Assembly (NCBI RefSeq): GCF_041925275.1
Contig: NZ_JBHEUZ010000014.1
Coordinates: 62,001 to 126,000 of the forward strand
Reading direction: 5' to 3'
DNA: 64,000 nt
From: Parapedobacter pyrenivorans_A
GTDB lineage: Bacteria; Bacteroidota; Bacteroidia; Sphingobacteriales; Sphingobacteriaceae
Part shown: piece after piece, positions 52,412 through 61,252 of the stretch
Numbering within the stretch: position 1 is the first letter of the stretch
Layout: every line of letters begins with the position of its first letter
Made by a program: the position numbers and the translations under genes
The notes under the pieces: model-generated
What the model was told of the DNA's origin: nothing
Databases searched by the model: none
Seen by the model: only the letters and a program-made list of their open reading frames with translations

Positions 52412-52438
52412 GTCCCGATATTTTATCGGGACTTTTTT
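52412..52438 (+). terminator. Intrinsic terminator of rpmE2
   Basis: 9-bp perfect stem GTCCCGATA / TATCGGGAC, 3-nt loop, then six T residues. Confidence 0.88.
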
Positions 52439-52464
52439 ATTTTAGCCGTTCTAAATGGAAACCT

Positions 52465-53655
52465 ATGCATATCGTTTTATTTGACAAGGCGGAATGGCGG
52501 ATAGGGCTTTATCCATTGGCGCTGACACGCCCCGTGGCCGACCTGCGCGTGGGCATCCTCACCATCGCCGACAAGTGGGCGAAATGGCTGGGGGCTTCCT
52601 ATTCCTTTCTCACGGAAGACTATTTGCAGGAGAAATACCCGTTGGGCCACCTGAACGGAGATATCCTGTTAATACGGGGCAATTGCTGCCCGGATAGCCG
52701 GTTGGTCGATGCGGTAGCGGCATTGCGCACCGGTGAGGCGTTGTTGCATGGGGACGATATGGTTGCCATACGCACGGTTTCGGCGGAAGTACAGGGTGGA
52801 GGCTTTCCCGCTTTGGCCAGCTATTCCCCCATGCCATACCACCACCCGGTAGTAACGATCAACCATCCCGAAGATATTTTCCTGCAGAACGGCGAACAGA
52901 TCGGCCTCGATTTCGAGCGGCTCACCAAGGGGCGGCACTCGGCAATATTATGCGGAAGCAACCGTTTCATTGGTGACCGGCTTTTTGCCGAGGAAGGAGC
53001 TCAGGCAACATGTGCGACATTCAACAGCACCAAGGGCCCCATCTACTTGGGTAGAAATAGCGAAGTGTGGGAGGGCAGCCTCATCAGGGGTGCATTTGCA
53101 CTGGGCGAAAATGCGCAAGTGAAAATGGGAACCAGGATCTATAGCAATGTGTCGGTAGGGCCCTACTCGCGGGTAGGGGGCGAACTGAATACCTGCGTGA
53201 TCTGGGGCCGCTCGGCCAAGGGGCACGACGGCTACCTCGGAAGCTCCGTGTTGGGTGAGGGGTGCAATTGGGGCGCAGATACCAATAATTCTAATTTAAA
53301 GAACAATTATAAATCCGTACGTTTATATGATTATACGCGGGCCGGATACCGGGATACCGGCTTGCAGTTTTGTGGTATGGTGATGGCCGACCATGTGCGA
53401 TGTGCCATCAATACCGCATTCAACACGGGTACGGTAGTGGGAGTGGGGGCAAGTGTTTGCGGCATCGGTATGCCACCCACGTTCATCCCCGATTTTTCGT
53501 GGGTCGGAACCGATGGGGTCTCGGCCTACCGGTTGGAGAAACTCTTTGAAACGTTGGAATCTGTCTATGAGCGGAGGAACCTGCGCTTTGATGAGGTGGA
53601 AAAACGGTTGCTCACCGCGGTGTTCGAGCGTACGCAAGCACACCGCAGCTGTTGA
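52465..53655 (+). CDS. GlmU-family protein (alternative Bacteroidota type)
   Basis: 396 residues. The N-terminus MHIVLFDKAEWRIGLYPLALTRPVADLRVGI matches a Bacteroidota-specific family annotated as an alternative GlmU: an N-terminal nucleotidyltransferase-like part and a C-terminal left-handed beta-helix with hexapeptide repeats (GPIYLGRNSEVWEGSLIRG, ENAQVKMGTRIYSNV, VGVGASVCGIGMPP). It probably transfers or activates a hexosamine phosphate for peptidoglycan or LPS. tpiA, prmA and mpl follow on the same strand; 46 bp to tpiA. Confidence 0.85.
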   Translation: MHIVLFDKAEWRIGLYPLALTRPVADLRVGILTIADKWAKWLGASYSFLTEDYLQEKYPLGHLNGDILLIRGNCCPDSRLVDAVAALRTGEALLHGDDMVAIRTVSAEVQGGGFPALASYSPMPYHHPVVTINHPEDIFLQNGEQIGLDFERLTKGRHSAILCGSNRFIGDRLFAEEGAQATCATFNSTKGPIYLGRNSEVWEGSLIRGAFALGENAQVKMGTRIYSNVSVGPYSRVGGELNTCVIWGRSAKGHDGYLGSSVLGEGCNWGADTNNSNLKNNYKSVRLYDYTRAGYRDTGLQFCGMVMADHVRCAINTAFNTGTVVGVGASVCGIGMPPTFIPDFSWVGTDGVSAYRLEKLFETLESVYERRNLRFDEVEKRLLTAVFERTQAHRSC

Positions 53656-53701
53656 AAGTGGAATGTTAAACCCTTACTTAATATAAATAACTATACATAA
53701 C

Positions 53702-54472
53702 ATGATACGAAAGAAAATTGTTGCCGGAAATTGGAAGATGAACCTTGACTATCAGCAAGGGATCAGTCTTTTTTCGGAGATCGTCCATATGGCAAACGAC
53801 GAGGTGATGGGCAACCAGGGCGTGGTGGTTTGCGCGCCGTTCATCCACCTCCATGGTATCGCGCAGTTGGCCGCAGGTTCGTCTCGCGTTACCGTGGGCG
53901 GACAAAACATCTATTTCCAGGAATCGGGTGCCTACACCGGCGAGATATCGGCGTCGCAGCTGAAATCTACCGGAGCCACCCACGTAATCTTGGGGCACTC
54001 CGAGCGGCGTGCTTATTTCCACGAAGATGACGACCTACTTAGCAGGAAAGTCGATGCGGCGTTGAAGCATGGCCTTACGCCCATTTTCTGTATCGGCGAA
54101 ACGCAGGAGGAGCGCGAATCTGACCGCTACTTCGATGTGATCCGCACGCAGCTGGAAAAAGGGATATTTCACTTGGCCGATGGTGATTTCGGTAAAGCCG
54201 TGCTTGCCTATGAGCCGGTGTGGGCCATCGGTACCGGACTGACCGCTACGCCGGAGCAGGCACAGGAGGTGCACGCATTTATCCGTAATGAGGTGGCCAG
54301 CCATTATAACCAAGACGTGGCCGATGCCACTACCATTTTGTACGGTGGAAGCTGTAACCCTAAAAATGCGGTCGAGCTATTTGCACAGCCCGATATTGAC
54401 GGTGGCCTTATTGGCGGTGCGTCCCTGAAATCCCGCGATTTCATCGACATTGCCAAAGTGTTCAACCGTTGA
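53702..54472 (+). CDS. tpiA: Triosephosphate isomerase
   Basis: 256 residues, standard length. AGNWKMN (substrate Lys), LGHSERRAYF (catalytic His), AYEPVWAIGTG (catalytic Glu) and ILYGGSCNPKNA and GGLIGGASLK (phosphate binding). Interconverts dihydroxyacetone phosphate and glyceraldehyde 3-phosphate. Followed after 12 bp by prmA, so co-transcribed. Confidence 0.97.
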   Translation: MIRKKIVAGNWKMNLDYQQGISLFSEIVHMANDEVMGNQGVVVCAPFIHLHGIAQLAAGSSRVTVGGQNIYFQESGAYTGEISASQLKSTGATHVILGHSERRAYFHEDDDLLSRKVDAALKHGLTPIFCIGETQEERESDRYFDVIRTQLEKGIFHLADGDFGKAVLAYEPVWAIGTGLTATPEQAQEVHAFIRNEVASHYNQDVADATTILYGGSCNPKNAVELFAQPDIDGGLIGGASLKSRDFIDIAKVFNR

Positions 54473-54484
54473 AACCTGCCGGTG

Positions 54485-55324
54485 ATGAGGTACAGTGAAG
54501 TTGTTTTTTCCTGCTCGGGTGGCGAAGATTGGCACCAGGATATCTTGATAAGCGATCTTGGCGATATGGGCTTCGATACATTCGAAACCCGCGACGACGG
54601 GTTTGCGGCATACATTGCGTCGGAGCAGCTCGACCGCTCGGCGTTGGAATTGCTGCTGATCCACCAACCGGTCGGTTTCCAGGTCAACTATGTGGTCAAT
54701 GAGATTGAACCACAGAACTGGAACAGTGTATGGGAGCGTAATTTCGAACCGGTCGTTGTGGCCGACCAGTGCTACGTAAGGGCTACGTTCCATCCGGAAG
54801 CGCCGGCATACCCCTACGAAATCGTCATCGATCCGAAGATGGCTTTCGGGACGGGCCACCACCAAACCACCTCGTTGATGATGCGCCACATGCTGGCGGA
54901 ACCGTTTGAAGGGAAGTCCGTGCTGGATATGGGATGTGGTACCGGTATCCTGGCCATACTGGCGGTGAAGCTCGGAGCAGCGGAAGTGCTGGCGATCGAC
55001 AATGACCCGGTGTGCGTGGCCAGCGTGGAAGAAAACAAAATACGGAACGATGCCTCCCATATCGTAGCGGAATGCGGTTCGATGGAACTGATACGGAACC
55101 GCCGGTTTGATGTGGTCTTGGCTAATATCAACCGCAACATCCTCCTGGATCAATTGGAAGGATATGCACAGTCGTTGGTGGCTGATGGGGTGTTGTATAT
55201 GAGTGGTTTTTATGAGGGGCATGACCTGGACGTGTTGAGAAGTGCGGCCGAGCGCCAGGGGTTGGCTTATGGAAGCCACGAAGCACTGGATGGTTGGGCC
55301 GCGGCTCGGTTTATTAAAAAATAG
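54485..55324 (+). CDS. prmA: Ribosomal protein L11 methyltransferase
   Basis: 279 residues from the ATG at 54485; a GTG one codon upstream is possible. The N-terminal substrate domain (LISDLGDMGFDTFET) is followed by a class I SAM methyltransferase fold with GTGHHQTTSLMM, SAM loop VLDMGCGTGILAILA and VLANINRNIL (the NxxxN-type motif of PrmA). It trimethylates ribosomal protein L11. Part of the tpiA-prmA-mpl run (5 bp to mpl). Confidence 0.94.
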   Translation: MRYSEVVFSCSGGEDWHQDILISDLGDMGFDTFETRDDGFAAYIASEQLDRSALELLLIHQPVGFQVNYVVNEIEPQNWNSVWERNFEPVVVADQCYVRATFHPEAPAYPYEIVIDPKMAFGTGHHQTTSLMMRHMLAEPFEGKSVLDMGCGTGILAILAVKLGAAEVLAIDNDPVCVASVEENKIRNDASHIVAECGSMELIRNRRFDVVLANINRNILLDQLEGYAQSLVADGVLYMSGFYEGHDLDVLRSAAERQGLAYGSHEALDGWAAARFIKK

Positions 55325-55329
55325 CAGCT

Positions 55330-56688
55330 ATGCGGGTACATTTCATAGCCATTGGTGGCAGCATCATGCACAACCTTGCGATAGCACTAGCAAAAAAGGG
55401 CTTCCTCGTAAGCGGTTCGGATGACCACATCTACGAACCATCACGTACCAACCTGGAGAAGGAGGGCCTGTTGCCGGAGCATGGTTGGGACCCCGCACGC
55501 ATTACGGACGATATTGATGCCGTCGTATTGGGTATGCATGCGAAGGAAGACAACCCGGAATTACGGCGGGCACAGGAATTGGGCATACGCATCTATTCAT
55601 ATCCGGAGTTTATCTACGAGCAGGCATCAGAGAAAACCAGGGTGGTGATCGGCGGTAGCCACGGGAAAACCACCATCACCAGCATGATCATGCATGTGCT
55701 CAAATCGATTGGGCGCGATTTCGATTTCCTGGTAGGGGCGAAGCTGGACGATTTCGAGCACATGGTACGGCTTACCAAGGACGCGCCGCTGATCATCATC
55801 GAAGGCGACGAGTACCTTGCGTCTCCCATTGACCAACGGCCTAAATTCCATCTGTACAAACCCCATATAGCCCTCATCAGTGGTGTCGCCTGGGACCATG
55901 TGAACGCCTTCCCGACGTTCGAAAACTACGTGAATCAGTTCCGGTTGTTTATAAAAAGCATTGAGCCCAAAGGTACGCTGGTCTATAACAAAGAAGATAA
56001 GACCCTGCAAGAATTGGTGCTGGAAGACCGGTCTAAGATAAACAAGCATGGCTATCGTACGCCGGAGTATACCATCAACAAGGGGATTACGTACATGCAT
56101 ACACATATCGGCGAGGTTCCGTTGCAGGTATTCGGCAAGCACAACCTTTCCAATATTGCAGCTGCATTTACCGTATGTGAATGGCTGGGTGTTGAGCGCG
56201 ACGAGTTTTATGCCGCCATCCGGCAGTTCAAGGGCGCAACGCGCCGCCTGGAGTATGTGGCCAGCGACAATGACAGCGTCGTTTATCAGGATTTCGCGCA
56301 TACGCCCGCCAAGTTACGGGCCAGTATCCATGCGCTTAAGGAACAGTTCCCCGATAAAGCGCTCGTGGCCATCATCGAGCTGCATACCTATAGTAGCCTG
56401 AATGAGGGCTACCTGAACGAGTATCGCGACACGATGCAGGAAGCGGAATACCCCGCTGTATTCATCAATCAAGAAGCACTGAAACAGCGGAATGCGGAAA
56501 CGATTTCCGAGGAGACCCTGAAACGGGCATTCAATCAACCCAACCTTATCTATTTAAATGGCATCGACCGCATGAAGCAATACTTGGATGACCTGTCGCC
56601 AGCGGGAAAGAACCTGTTGTTTATGAGTTCGGGTAACTACGGCGGCATAAATCTCGTCAATTTTGCAGATAAATTTCTGTACAAATAA
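55330..56688 (+). CDS. mpl: UDP-N-acetylmuramate:tripeptide ligase Mpl
   Basis: 452 residues. Mur-ligase family: N-terminal Rossmann part (HFIAIGGSIMHNLAIALAKKGF), ATP loop GGSHGKTTITSM (about residue 109), central domain (GVAWDHVNAFPTFENY) and C-terminal domain (KGATRRLEYVA, YQDFAHTPAKLRASI). The GGSIMHN start is characteristic of Mpl, unlike MurC's GIGGxGMS. Mpl attaches recycled L-Ala-gamma-D-Glu-meso-DAP to UDP-MurNAc, reusing cell-wall peptides; the NamZ-like muramidase at 1.7 kb supplies related turnover products. Confidence 0.93.
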   Translation: MRVHFIAIGGSIMHNLAIALAKKGFLVSGSDDHIYEPSRTNLEKEGLLPEHGWDPARITDDIDAVVLGMHAKEDNPELRRAQELGIRIYSYPEFIYEQASEKTRVVIGGSHGKTTITSMIMHVLKSIGRDFDFLVGAKLDDFEHMVRLTKDAPLIIIEGDEYLASPIDQRPKFHLYKPHIALISGVAWDHVNAFPTFENYVNQFRLFIKSIEPKGTLVYNKEDKTLQELVLEDRSKINKHGYRTPEYTINKGITYMHTHIGEVPLQVFGKHNLSNIAAAFTVCEWLGVERDEFYAAIRQFKGATRRLEYVASDNDSVVYQDFAHTPAKLRASIHALKEQFPDKALVAIIELHTYSSLNEGYLNEYRDTMQEAEYPAVFINQEALKQRNAETISEETLKRAFNQPNLIYLNGIDRMKQYLDDLSPAGKNLLFMSSGNYGGINLVNFADKFLYK

Positions 56689-56699
56689 TAAAATTGACT

Positions 56700-56724
56700 A
56701 TATTCGAATCCCGCAATCGAATAT
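56700..56724. promoter_or_regulatory. Inverted repeat before the XRE regulator, possible operator
   Basis: Perfect 8-bp arms ATATTCGA-9 bp-TCGAATAT, 45 bp before the regulator start and 12 bp after the mpl stop. Spacing and symmetry suit a dimeric HTH protein, perhaps autoregulation. Confidence 0.45.
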
Positions 56725-56768
56725 CGTAGGCATCAGTCGCTACGGTTTTCGTTTATACCATCTTACCG

Positions 56769-57107
56769 ATGAATACATTAGGAAAAAAAATCAGACTTTT
56801 GCGACACCAGAGAGGGTGGAGCCAGGAAGATGTAGCCAAACGGTTGGATATATCCATCCCTGCATTTTCCAAGATTGAAACCGGCATCACGGATGTCAAT
56901 TTATCCCGTTTGGACCAGATATCACGGCTTTTCGACCTGACCGTAGTCCAGTTGCTGGCCACTACGGATTCAGAGGCGGAGACAAAACACACCGCCGAAC
57001 TGACCACCCTTAAGCGGAAGCTCGAGGAGCGCGAAGCGGAAGTCATCGAACTACAGAAGAAAGTCATCGACCTCTACGAGGTGCTGCACAAAAAGGCATT
57101 GGTATAA
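56769..57107 (+). CDS. XRE-family HTH regulator with coiled-coil tail
   Basis: 112 residues. A Cro/C1-type helix-turn-helix (IRLLRHQRGWSQEDVAKRLDISIPAFSKIETG, residues 8-60) is followed by a coiled coil (TTLKRKLEEREAEVIELQKKV) probably for dimerisation. No signal or ligand domain. It follows mpl on the same strand and has a perfect dyad just upstream that may be its own operator. Confidence 0.88.
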   Translation: MNTLGKKIRLLRHQRGWSQEDVAKRLDISIPAFSKIETGITDVNLSRLDQISRLFDLTVVQLLATTDSEAETKHTAELTTLKRKLEEREAEVIELQKKVIDLYEVLHKKALV

Positions 57108-57111
57108 TGAT

Positions 57112-57160
57112 AAAAAGCCCGTCTCCTCTCGGCATAAACCTGTCGGGGGGAATCGGGCTT
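57112..57160 (-). terminator. Terminator of the minus-strand acidic-protein unit
   Basis: Read on the minus strand, AAGCCCG ... CGGGCTT (7 bp, internally extended) is followed by T residues (CGGGCTTTTTA). On the plus strand the tail is GGTTATAC, so plus-strand termination is weak. Confidence 0.55.
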
Positions 57161-57241
57161 GGTTATACAATCGTTGTTGTTTTAGCTATCCAGCTGGTTG
57201 CGTTGTTGGGTATGGCTTTTTTTCAAATACGAGGGGTTTTA

Positions 57242-57433
57242 TCAATAATCGTCGTCATCGAAATCATCGTCAAACTCTTCCAATGAGTCAAACTCATCCA
57301 ATTCAAAATCATCCTCATCTTCGAAAAGATCCTCCGAATCCTCGTCATCGGGACCCGAATCAAGCGTGACCAGCATGTCGTCCTCCAACATCGCTAAATC
57401 AGTGTCATGCATCATTGGCGTTTCCATAATCAT
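57242..57433 (-). CDS. Very acidic small protein, hypothetical
   Basis: 63 residues (61 if the second Met is used). More than a third of the residues are Asp or Glu, and the C-terminus is a near-continuous acidic run ending DDFDDDDY with aromatic residues at intervals. It resembles a disordered, DNA-mimic-like or chaperone-like tail protein. It lies 84 bp downstream of scpB on the same strand and may be in its operon. No family assigned. Confidence 0.65.
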   Translation of the reverse strand: MIMETPMMHDTDLAMLEDDMLVTLDSGPDDEDSEDLFEDEDDFELDEFDSLEEFDDDFDDDDY

Positions 57434-57517
57434 GTAAATAGATACTCTGTTATTTATAGGATAAAAATAGCAAGATTTTAATTCAAAGCATATTTTTTAA
57501 AAAAAATATATCGCGCG

Positions 57518-58093
57518 TTACTCAGCGGTTTCACCGATCGCATTGTCTTCCTGCACAATATCCTTCAGTTTCGGCAGGTCTGCCGTTGTGGCAATCCCGA
57601 AGTGATCCATGAAGAGGTCGCTCGTAGCATACAATAGGGGTTTGCCCAACGCGTCGGCCTTTCCGGCAATTTTAATCAGCTCTTTCTCGAGTAAGCGATG
57701 TACCGAGTAGTCGCAGTTCACGCCACGTATCTGTTCGATTTCCAGCTTGGTAATGGGTTGTCGATAGGCGATGATGGCCAATGTTTCCAGTGCTGCCGGG
57801 CTGAGTTTCTTTTTCGATCGGTGGGCCTGCAACTGGTTGATGGTTTCATAGTATAGCGGCTTGGTAAGGAACTGGTAACCTTTGTTGATGCATACCAATT
57901 CAAGTATCCGGTCGTCCTGTAAATAGCGGTCCCTGATGGTATCCAAGGCTTCGATGATGGCCTGTTCGTCGATTTCAGTTTCATGCAAAGCCGTGAGGAC
58001 CTGCTGGATTTCTGATACGCCGATAGCTAGTTCGGAAGCATAGACGAGCGCTTCAATTTGTCGGCTCAGCTGTTCGCTGTTTTCTTCTTTCAT
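57518..58093 (-). CDS. scpB: Segregation and condensation protein B
   Basis: 191 residues with two winged-helix domains; the second holds ALETLAIIAYRQPITKLEIEQIRGVN and LLEKELIKIAGKADALGKPLLYATS, typical of ScpB. With ScpA and SMC it forms the bacterial condensin. The start codon directly follows the mqnC stop (no gap), so the two are co-transcribed. scpA is not in the window. Confidence 0.94.
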   Translation of the reverse strand: MKEENSEQLSRQIEALVYASELAIGVSEIQQVLTALHETEIDEQAIIEALDTIRDRYLQDDRILELVCINKGYQFLTKPLYYETINQLQAHRSKKKLSPAALETLAIIAYRQPITKLEIEQIRGVNCDYSVHRLLEKELIKIAGKADALGKPLLYATSDLFMDHFGIATTADLPKLKDIVQEDNAIGETAE

Positions 58094-59218
58094 CTAGTAA
58101 TCGATCACTTGCTCTTCGATGGCCATGGGCATTTCGCGAAATTCGTATTTCTGTGTGCGGAGTTGGGGTTCGAATCCCGCCGTCCGGATGGCATCCTGTA
58201 TGGATTTTGACGTAAACCGGTGCGGCGCCCCGGCAGCGGAGACCACATTTTCCTCGATCATGATGGATCCGAAGTCGTTGGCGCCGGCATGCAGGCACAG
58301 CTGCGCTACGCGTTTGCCCACGGTAAGCCACGAGGCCTGTATGTTTTTGATGTTGGGTAGCATGATGCGACTCAGCGCGATCATGCGGATGTATTCTTCG
58401 CCGGTAACGTTGTTGGTGATGCCCCGCAGCCGTTTGAGTAATGTCCCATCGTCTTGGAAGGGCCACGGGATAAATGCCATGAAGCCGTACGCACCATCCG
58501 GCCGTTCCGCCTGTACTTCCCGGATCCAAGCGAGGTGTTCGAACCGCTCCTCGATCGTCTCGATGTGGCCAAACATCATGGTCGCGGAGGTGGGCAGGTT
58601 TACTTGGTGCGCTGCCCGCATCACGTCCAGCCATTCTTTTCCGCCGCATTTCCCTTTGGAGATGAGCCGCCGTACGCGATCATTCAGTATTTCCGCACCG
58701 GCACCCGGCAATGAATCGAGGCCCGCTTCCTTCAGGGCCCGCAGCACCTCGATGTGGGGCATGCCTTCCAGTTTGGCAACATGCGCAATTTCGGGGGGGC
58801 CGAGTGCATGCAGTTTCAACTGTGGGTACAGGCCTTTTAGCTCCCGGAACAGATCGGCATAAAACGCCAATCCTAGCTCGGGGTGATGCCCGCCCTGTAG
58901 CAATAACTGATCGCCTCCATAACGGAATGTTTCCTCAATTTTGCGCTTGTAGGTGTCTATATCGGTGATGTAACTATCTTCATGGCCGGGTCTGCGGAAG
59001 AAATTGCAGAATTTGCAGTTGGCAATACACACGTTGGTGGTATTGACATTCCGGTCTATCTGCCAGGTTACTTTACCGTGGGGTACCTGTAACTTCCGAA
59101 GGGTATTGGCCACATAGGATAAGTCTGCGATAGGTGCATGGTGGTAGAGGTATACACCTTCTTCGATGGATAGGAACTCGAAATCCAGGGCCCGGCTAAG
59201 CAATTTGTCCACATTCAT
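58094..59218 (-). CDS. mqnC: Cyclic dehypoxanthinyl futalosine synthase
   Basis: 374 residues. Radical SAM enzyme with the cluster motif C64-xxx-C68-xx-C71 in NVCIANCKFCNFF; the preceding WQIDRNVN and later LLQGGHHPELGL, HALGPPEI and SLPGAGAEILND separate MqnC from the similar MqnE. It cyclises dehypoxanthine futalosine in the futalosine route to menaquinone. Other mqn genes are not here. The -7 box lies only 5 nt before the start codon. Confidence 0.92.
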   Translation of the reverse strand: MNVDKLLSRALDFEFLSIEEGVYLYHHAPIADLSYVANTLRKLQVPHGKVTWQIDRNVNTTNVCIANCKFCNFFRRPGHEDSYITDIDTYKRKIEETFRYGGDQLLLQGGHHPELGLAFYADLFRELKGLYPQLKLHALGPPEIAHVAKLEGMPHIEVLRALKEAGLDSLPGAGAEILNDRVRRLISKGKCGGKEWLDVMRAAHQVNLPTSATMMFGHIETIEERFEHLAWIREVQAERPDGAYGFMAFIPWPFQDDGTLLKRLRGITNNVTGEEYIRMIALSRIMLPNIKNIQASWLTVGKRVAQLCLHAGANDFGSIMIEENVVSAAGAPHRFTSKSIQDAIRTAGFEPQLRTQKYEFREMPMAIEEQVIDY

Positions 59219-59223
59219 GATAG

Positions 59224-59231
59224 CAAAGGTA
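59224..59231 (-). promoter_or_regulatory. -7 box of mqnC, 5 nt from the start codon
   Basis: TACCTTTG on the minus strand, then CTATC and the ATG; a transcript starting the normal distance downstream would be leaderless. No clear -33. Confidence 0.55.
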
Positions 59232-59253
59232 CGTAGTTTTTGACAATCGATGT

Positions 59254-60411
59254 TTATTCAGCCGGAATCAGTTTGAGGAGCATGCCAGGGCCTTCCGTAA
59301 GCACATAGATATAGCCGTCGCTGCTTTGAGCAAGGTGCCTTACGCGGCCAATGGCTTGCAGTAACTTCTCCTCATGGGCGTAGTTGCCGTTTTTGAGTTC
59401 CACGCGGGCCACGTGCGTCAACGCCAGTGCACCGGCGAAGAGATTGCCCTGCCAGGCGGGGAATTTTTCGCCCGTATAATACAGTAATCCGCAGGTAGCG
59501 ATGGAAGGGGTCCAATAGTGCACCGGTTGTTCCATACCTTCTTTTTCGGCGAGTGCTGAGATGATGGCACCGCTGTAATCGATGCCGTAGGTGATCACTG
59601 GCCAGCCATAGTTTTTCCCCTTCTCGATCACGTTGAGTTCGTCGCCGCCACGGGGTCCGTGCTCGGTGGCGTAGAGGATATTGTTTGTGCGGTCATACGC
59701 CAGTCCCTGCACATTACGGTGGCCGTAAGACCAGATGCTTGGCTTGGCGTAGGGCGTGTCTACGAACGGATTGTCGGCCGGTATGCGTCCGTCGTCGTGC
59801 AACCGATGGATCTTGCCCAGGTCGTTTGCTAAGTCCTGCGCATTTTCCTTCACACCACGCTCGCCGGTGCTGAAGTAGAGGTAACCTGCGCGGTCGAAAA
59901 CAATGCGGCTACCGAAGTGCACACCCGCCGTAGACAACGGGGCGGTTTGGTACAGCGTTTCCAGCTCGGCGATGTGGGTGCCCGCTAACCGGAAGCGTAT
60001 CAAAGCTGTACTGCCACCCTCTTGCCCCGGTTTGGCATAGGTAGCGTAAATCCATCCATTTGTAGCGTATTGGGGATGGAGTTGGATATCCAGCAGCCCG
60101 CCCTGCCCGCGTTCGTAGGTCTCCGGGAAGCCGTCCAACTTCTTATCCGTATACCGATCGTCTTCGAACACCCGTATTTCGCCTTTCCGTTCCGTAACAA
60201 GCAACCGGCCGTCCGGCAGCCAAACCATGCCCCACGGGTTATCGAGCCCCATGTAGAGCGTATCTATGTAAAAAGCACCCTTTTCCGAAGGTACAGGCTG
60301 CCCGGTTTGGCGCGGGGCATTGCCCGTGTGCCCGCTGTTGCCCGTGCAGCGCAGGCAGCTTATGCCGATGGCGAGCGTGCTGAGTAGGAGTAGTGTTTTC
60401 TTGGCCGTCAT
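59254..60411 (-). CDS. PQQ-dependent sugar dehydrogenase family protein, secreted
   Basis: 385 residues. N-terminal signal (KKTLLLLSTLAIGISCLRC; a Cys near 19 or 22 could carry a lipid, but the lipobox is atypical). The six-bladed propeller of the soluble glucose/sorbosone dehydrogenase family shows in LDNPWGMVWLPDGRLLVTERKGEIRV, GQGGLLDIQLHP, GVHFGSRIVFDRAGYLYFSTGERG, SYGHRNVQGLAYD and ATEHGPRGGDELN. Such enzymes oxidise sugars in the periplasm with PQQ, but many members are uncharacterised. Confidence 0.9.
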   Translation of the reverse strand: MTAKKTLLLLSTLAIGISCLRCTGNSGHTGNAPRQTGQPVPSEKGAFYIDTLYMGLDNPWGMVWLPDGRLLVTERKGEIRVFEDDRYTDKKLDGFPETYERGQGGLLDIQLHPQYATNGWIYATYAKPGQEGGSTALIRFRLAGTHIAELETLYQTAPLSTAGVHFGSRIVFDRAGYLYFSTGERGVKENAQDLANDLGKIHRLHDDGRIPADNPFVDTPYAKPSIWSYGHRNVQGLAYDRTNNILYATEHGPRGGDELNVIEKGKNYGWPVITYGIDYSGAIISALAEKEGMEQPVHYWTPSIATCGLLYYTGEKFPAWQGNLFAGALALTHVARVELKNGNYAHEEKLLQAIGRVRHLAQSSDGYIYVLTEGPGMLLKLIPAE

Positions 60412-60428
60412 AGCGTCTTTCCGAGCAT

Positions 60429-60436
60429 CAAAGATA
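60429..60436 (-). promoter_or_regulatory. -7 box of the sugar dehydrogenase gene
   Basis: TATCTTTG on the minus strand, 17 nt before the start codon; no clear -33. Confidence 0.5.
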
Positions 60437-60545
60437 GGAAATGTTCGTGTCTTGGACGAGCCCCGAAACCCTTAGGCGCAAGGCAACGGGAAAGGGGCAA
60501 TGCAGGCTGTATGGAGGCAATTGGCCATAAATATTCGGAAAACCC

Positions 60546-60576
60546 TTGGATAACTGTAACCGATTCATTACGTTTG
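60546..60576 (+). promoter_or_regulatory. Promoter of the ECF sigma gene
   Basis: TTG at 60546 and TACGTTTG at 60569-60576, 23 bp apart; leader about 18 nt to the TTG start at 60601. Confidence 0.6.
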
Positions 60577-60600
60577 TAACAACCAATTAAAGCGAGGACC

Positions 60601-61185
60601 TTGTTGAACAATGCCACGATTGAAACAGATGCGGAGTTGCTTAGCCGGATAGGCAAAGACGACCAAGCCGCTTTCGAGGAGCTGTACCGGCGGTATTGGC
60701 GGCGTTGTTACATGCAGGTCGTACGTCGCTCGGGCGACGAAACGCTGGCTGAAGATATTACGCAAAATGTCTTCTTATCGCTTTGGGAGAAGCGTAAATC
60801 GCTCCGTATCGAACAGGTGGGCGCATATCTGTTTTCCGCGGTGCGGTTCCGGTTTATCACCTACCTGAAGGCACAACTGCACGAAGAGACATATGCCCTC
60901 CACTTATTACGCAATGGACGCGATTCGCAAAACCCGGTAGAAACTTCCATGCGTATCAAGGAACTCAACGATGCGATTGACAAAGGTGTGGCGATGATGC
61001 CCCCAAAAACCAAAACCATCTATACCCTGAGCCGTTCCGAGCACTATTCCGTTAAAGAGATTGCCAATAAACTAAATCTATCCGAGAAAGCCGTGGAATA
61101 CCACATCACGCAATCACTGAAGGCATTACGGATAGCTTTGAAAGACTTTCTCGCCGTCGTTTTCCTTTTCCAGGGATTTTTTTAA
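60601..61185 (+). CDS. ECF RNA polymerase sigma factor (FecI-like)
   Basis: 194 residues. Sigma region 2 (AFEELYRRYWRRCYMQVVRRSGDETLAEDITQNVFLSLWEKR) and region 4 (HYSVKEIANKLNLSEKAVEYHITQSLKALRIAL) are clear; regions 1 and 3 are absent, as in ECF factors. There is no ATG near the N-terminus: TTG codons at 60601 and 60604 are the best starts, with AGCGAGG 4-10 nt upstream acting as a Shine-Dalgarno. The FecR-like anti-sigma and SusC genes follow, so it should transcribe the receptor operon on an outer-membrane signal. Confidence 0.9.
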   Translation: MLNNATIETDAELLSRIGKDDQAAFEELYRRYWRRCYMQVVRRSGDETLAEDITQNVFLSLWEKRKSLRIEQVGAYLFSAVRFRFITYLKAQLHEETYALHLLRNGRDSQNPVETSMRIKELNDAIDKGVAMMPPKTKTIYTLSRSEHYSVKEIANKLNLSEKAVEYHITQSLKALRIALKDFLAVVFLFQGFF

Positions 61186-61252
61186 TAAATTTTTAGGGAT
61201 TGGGCCGTTTCAATAGACTACCTTATTGAACGGATTATAAACGCCTGCGGAA

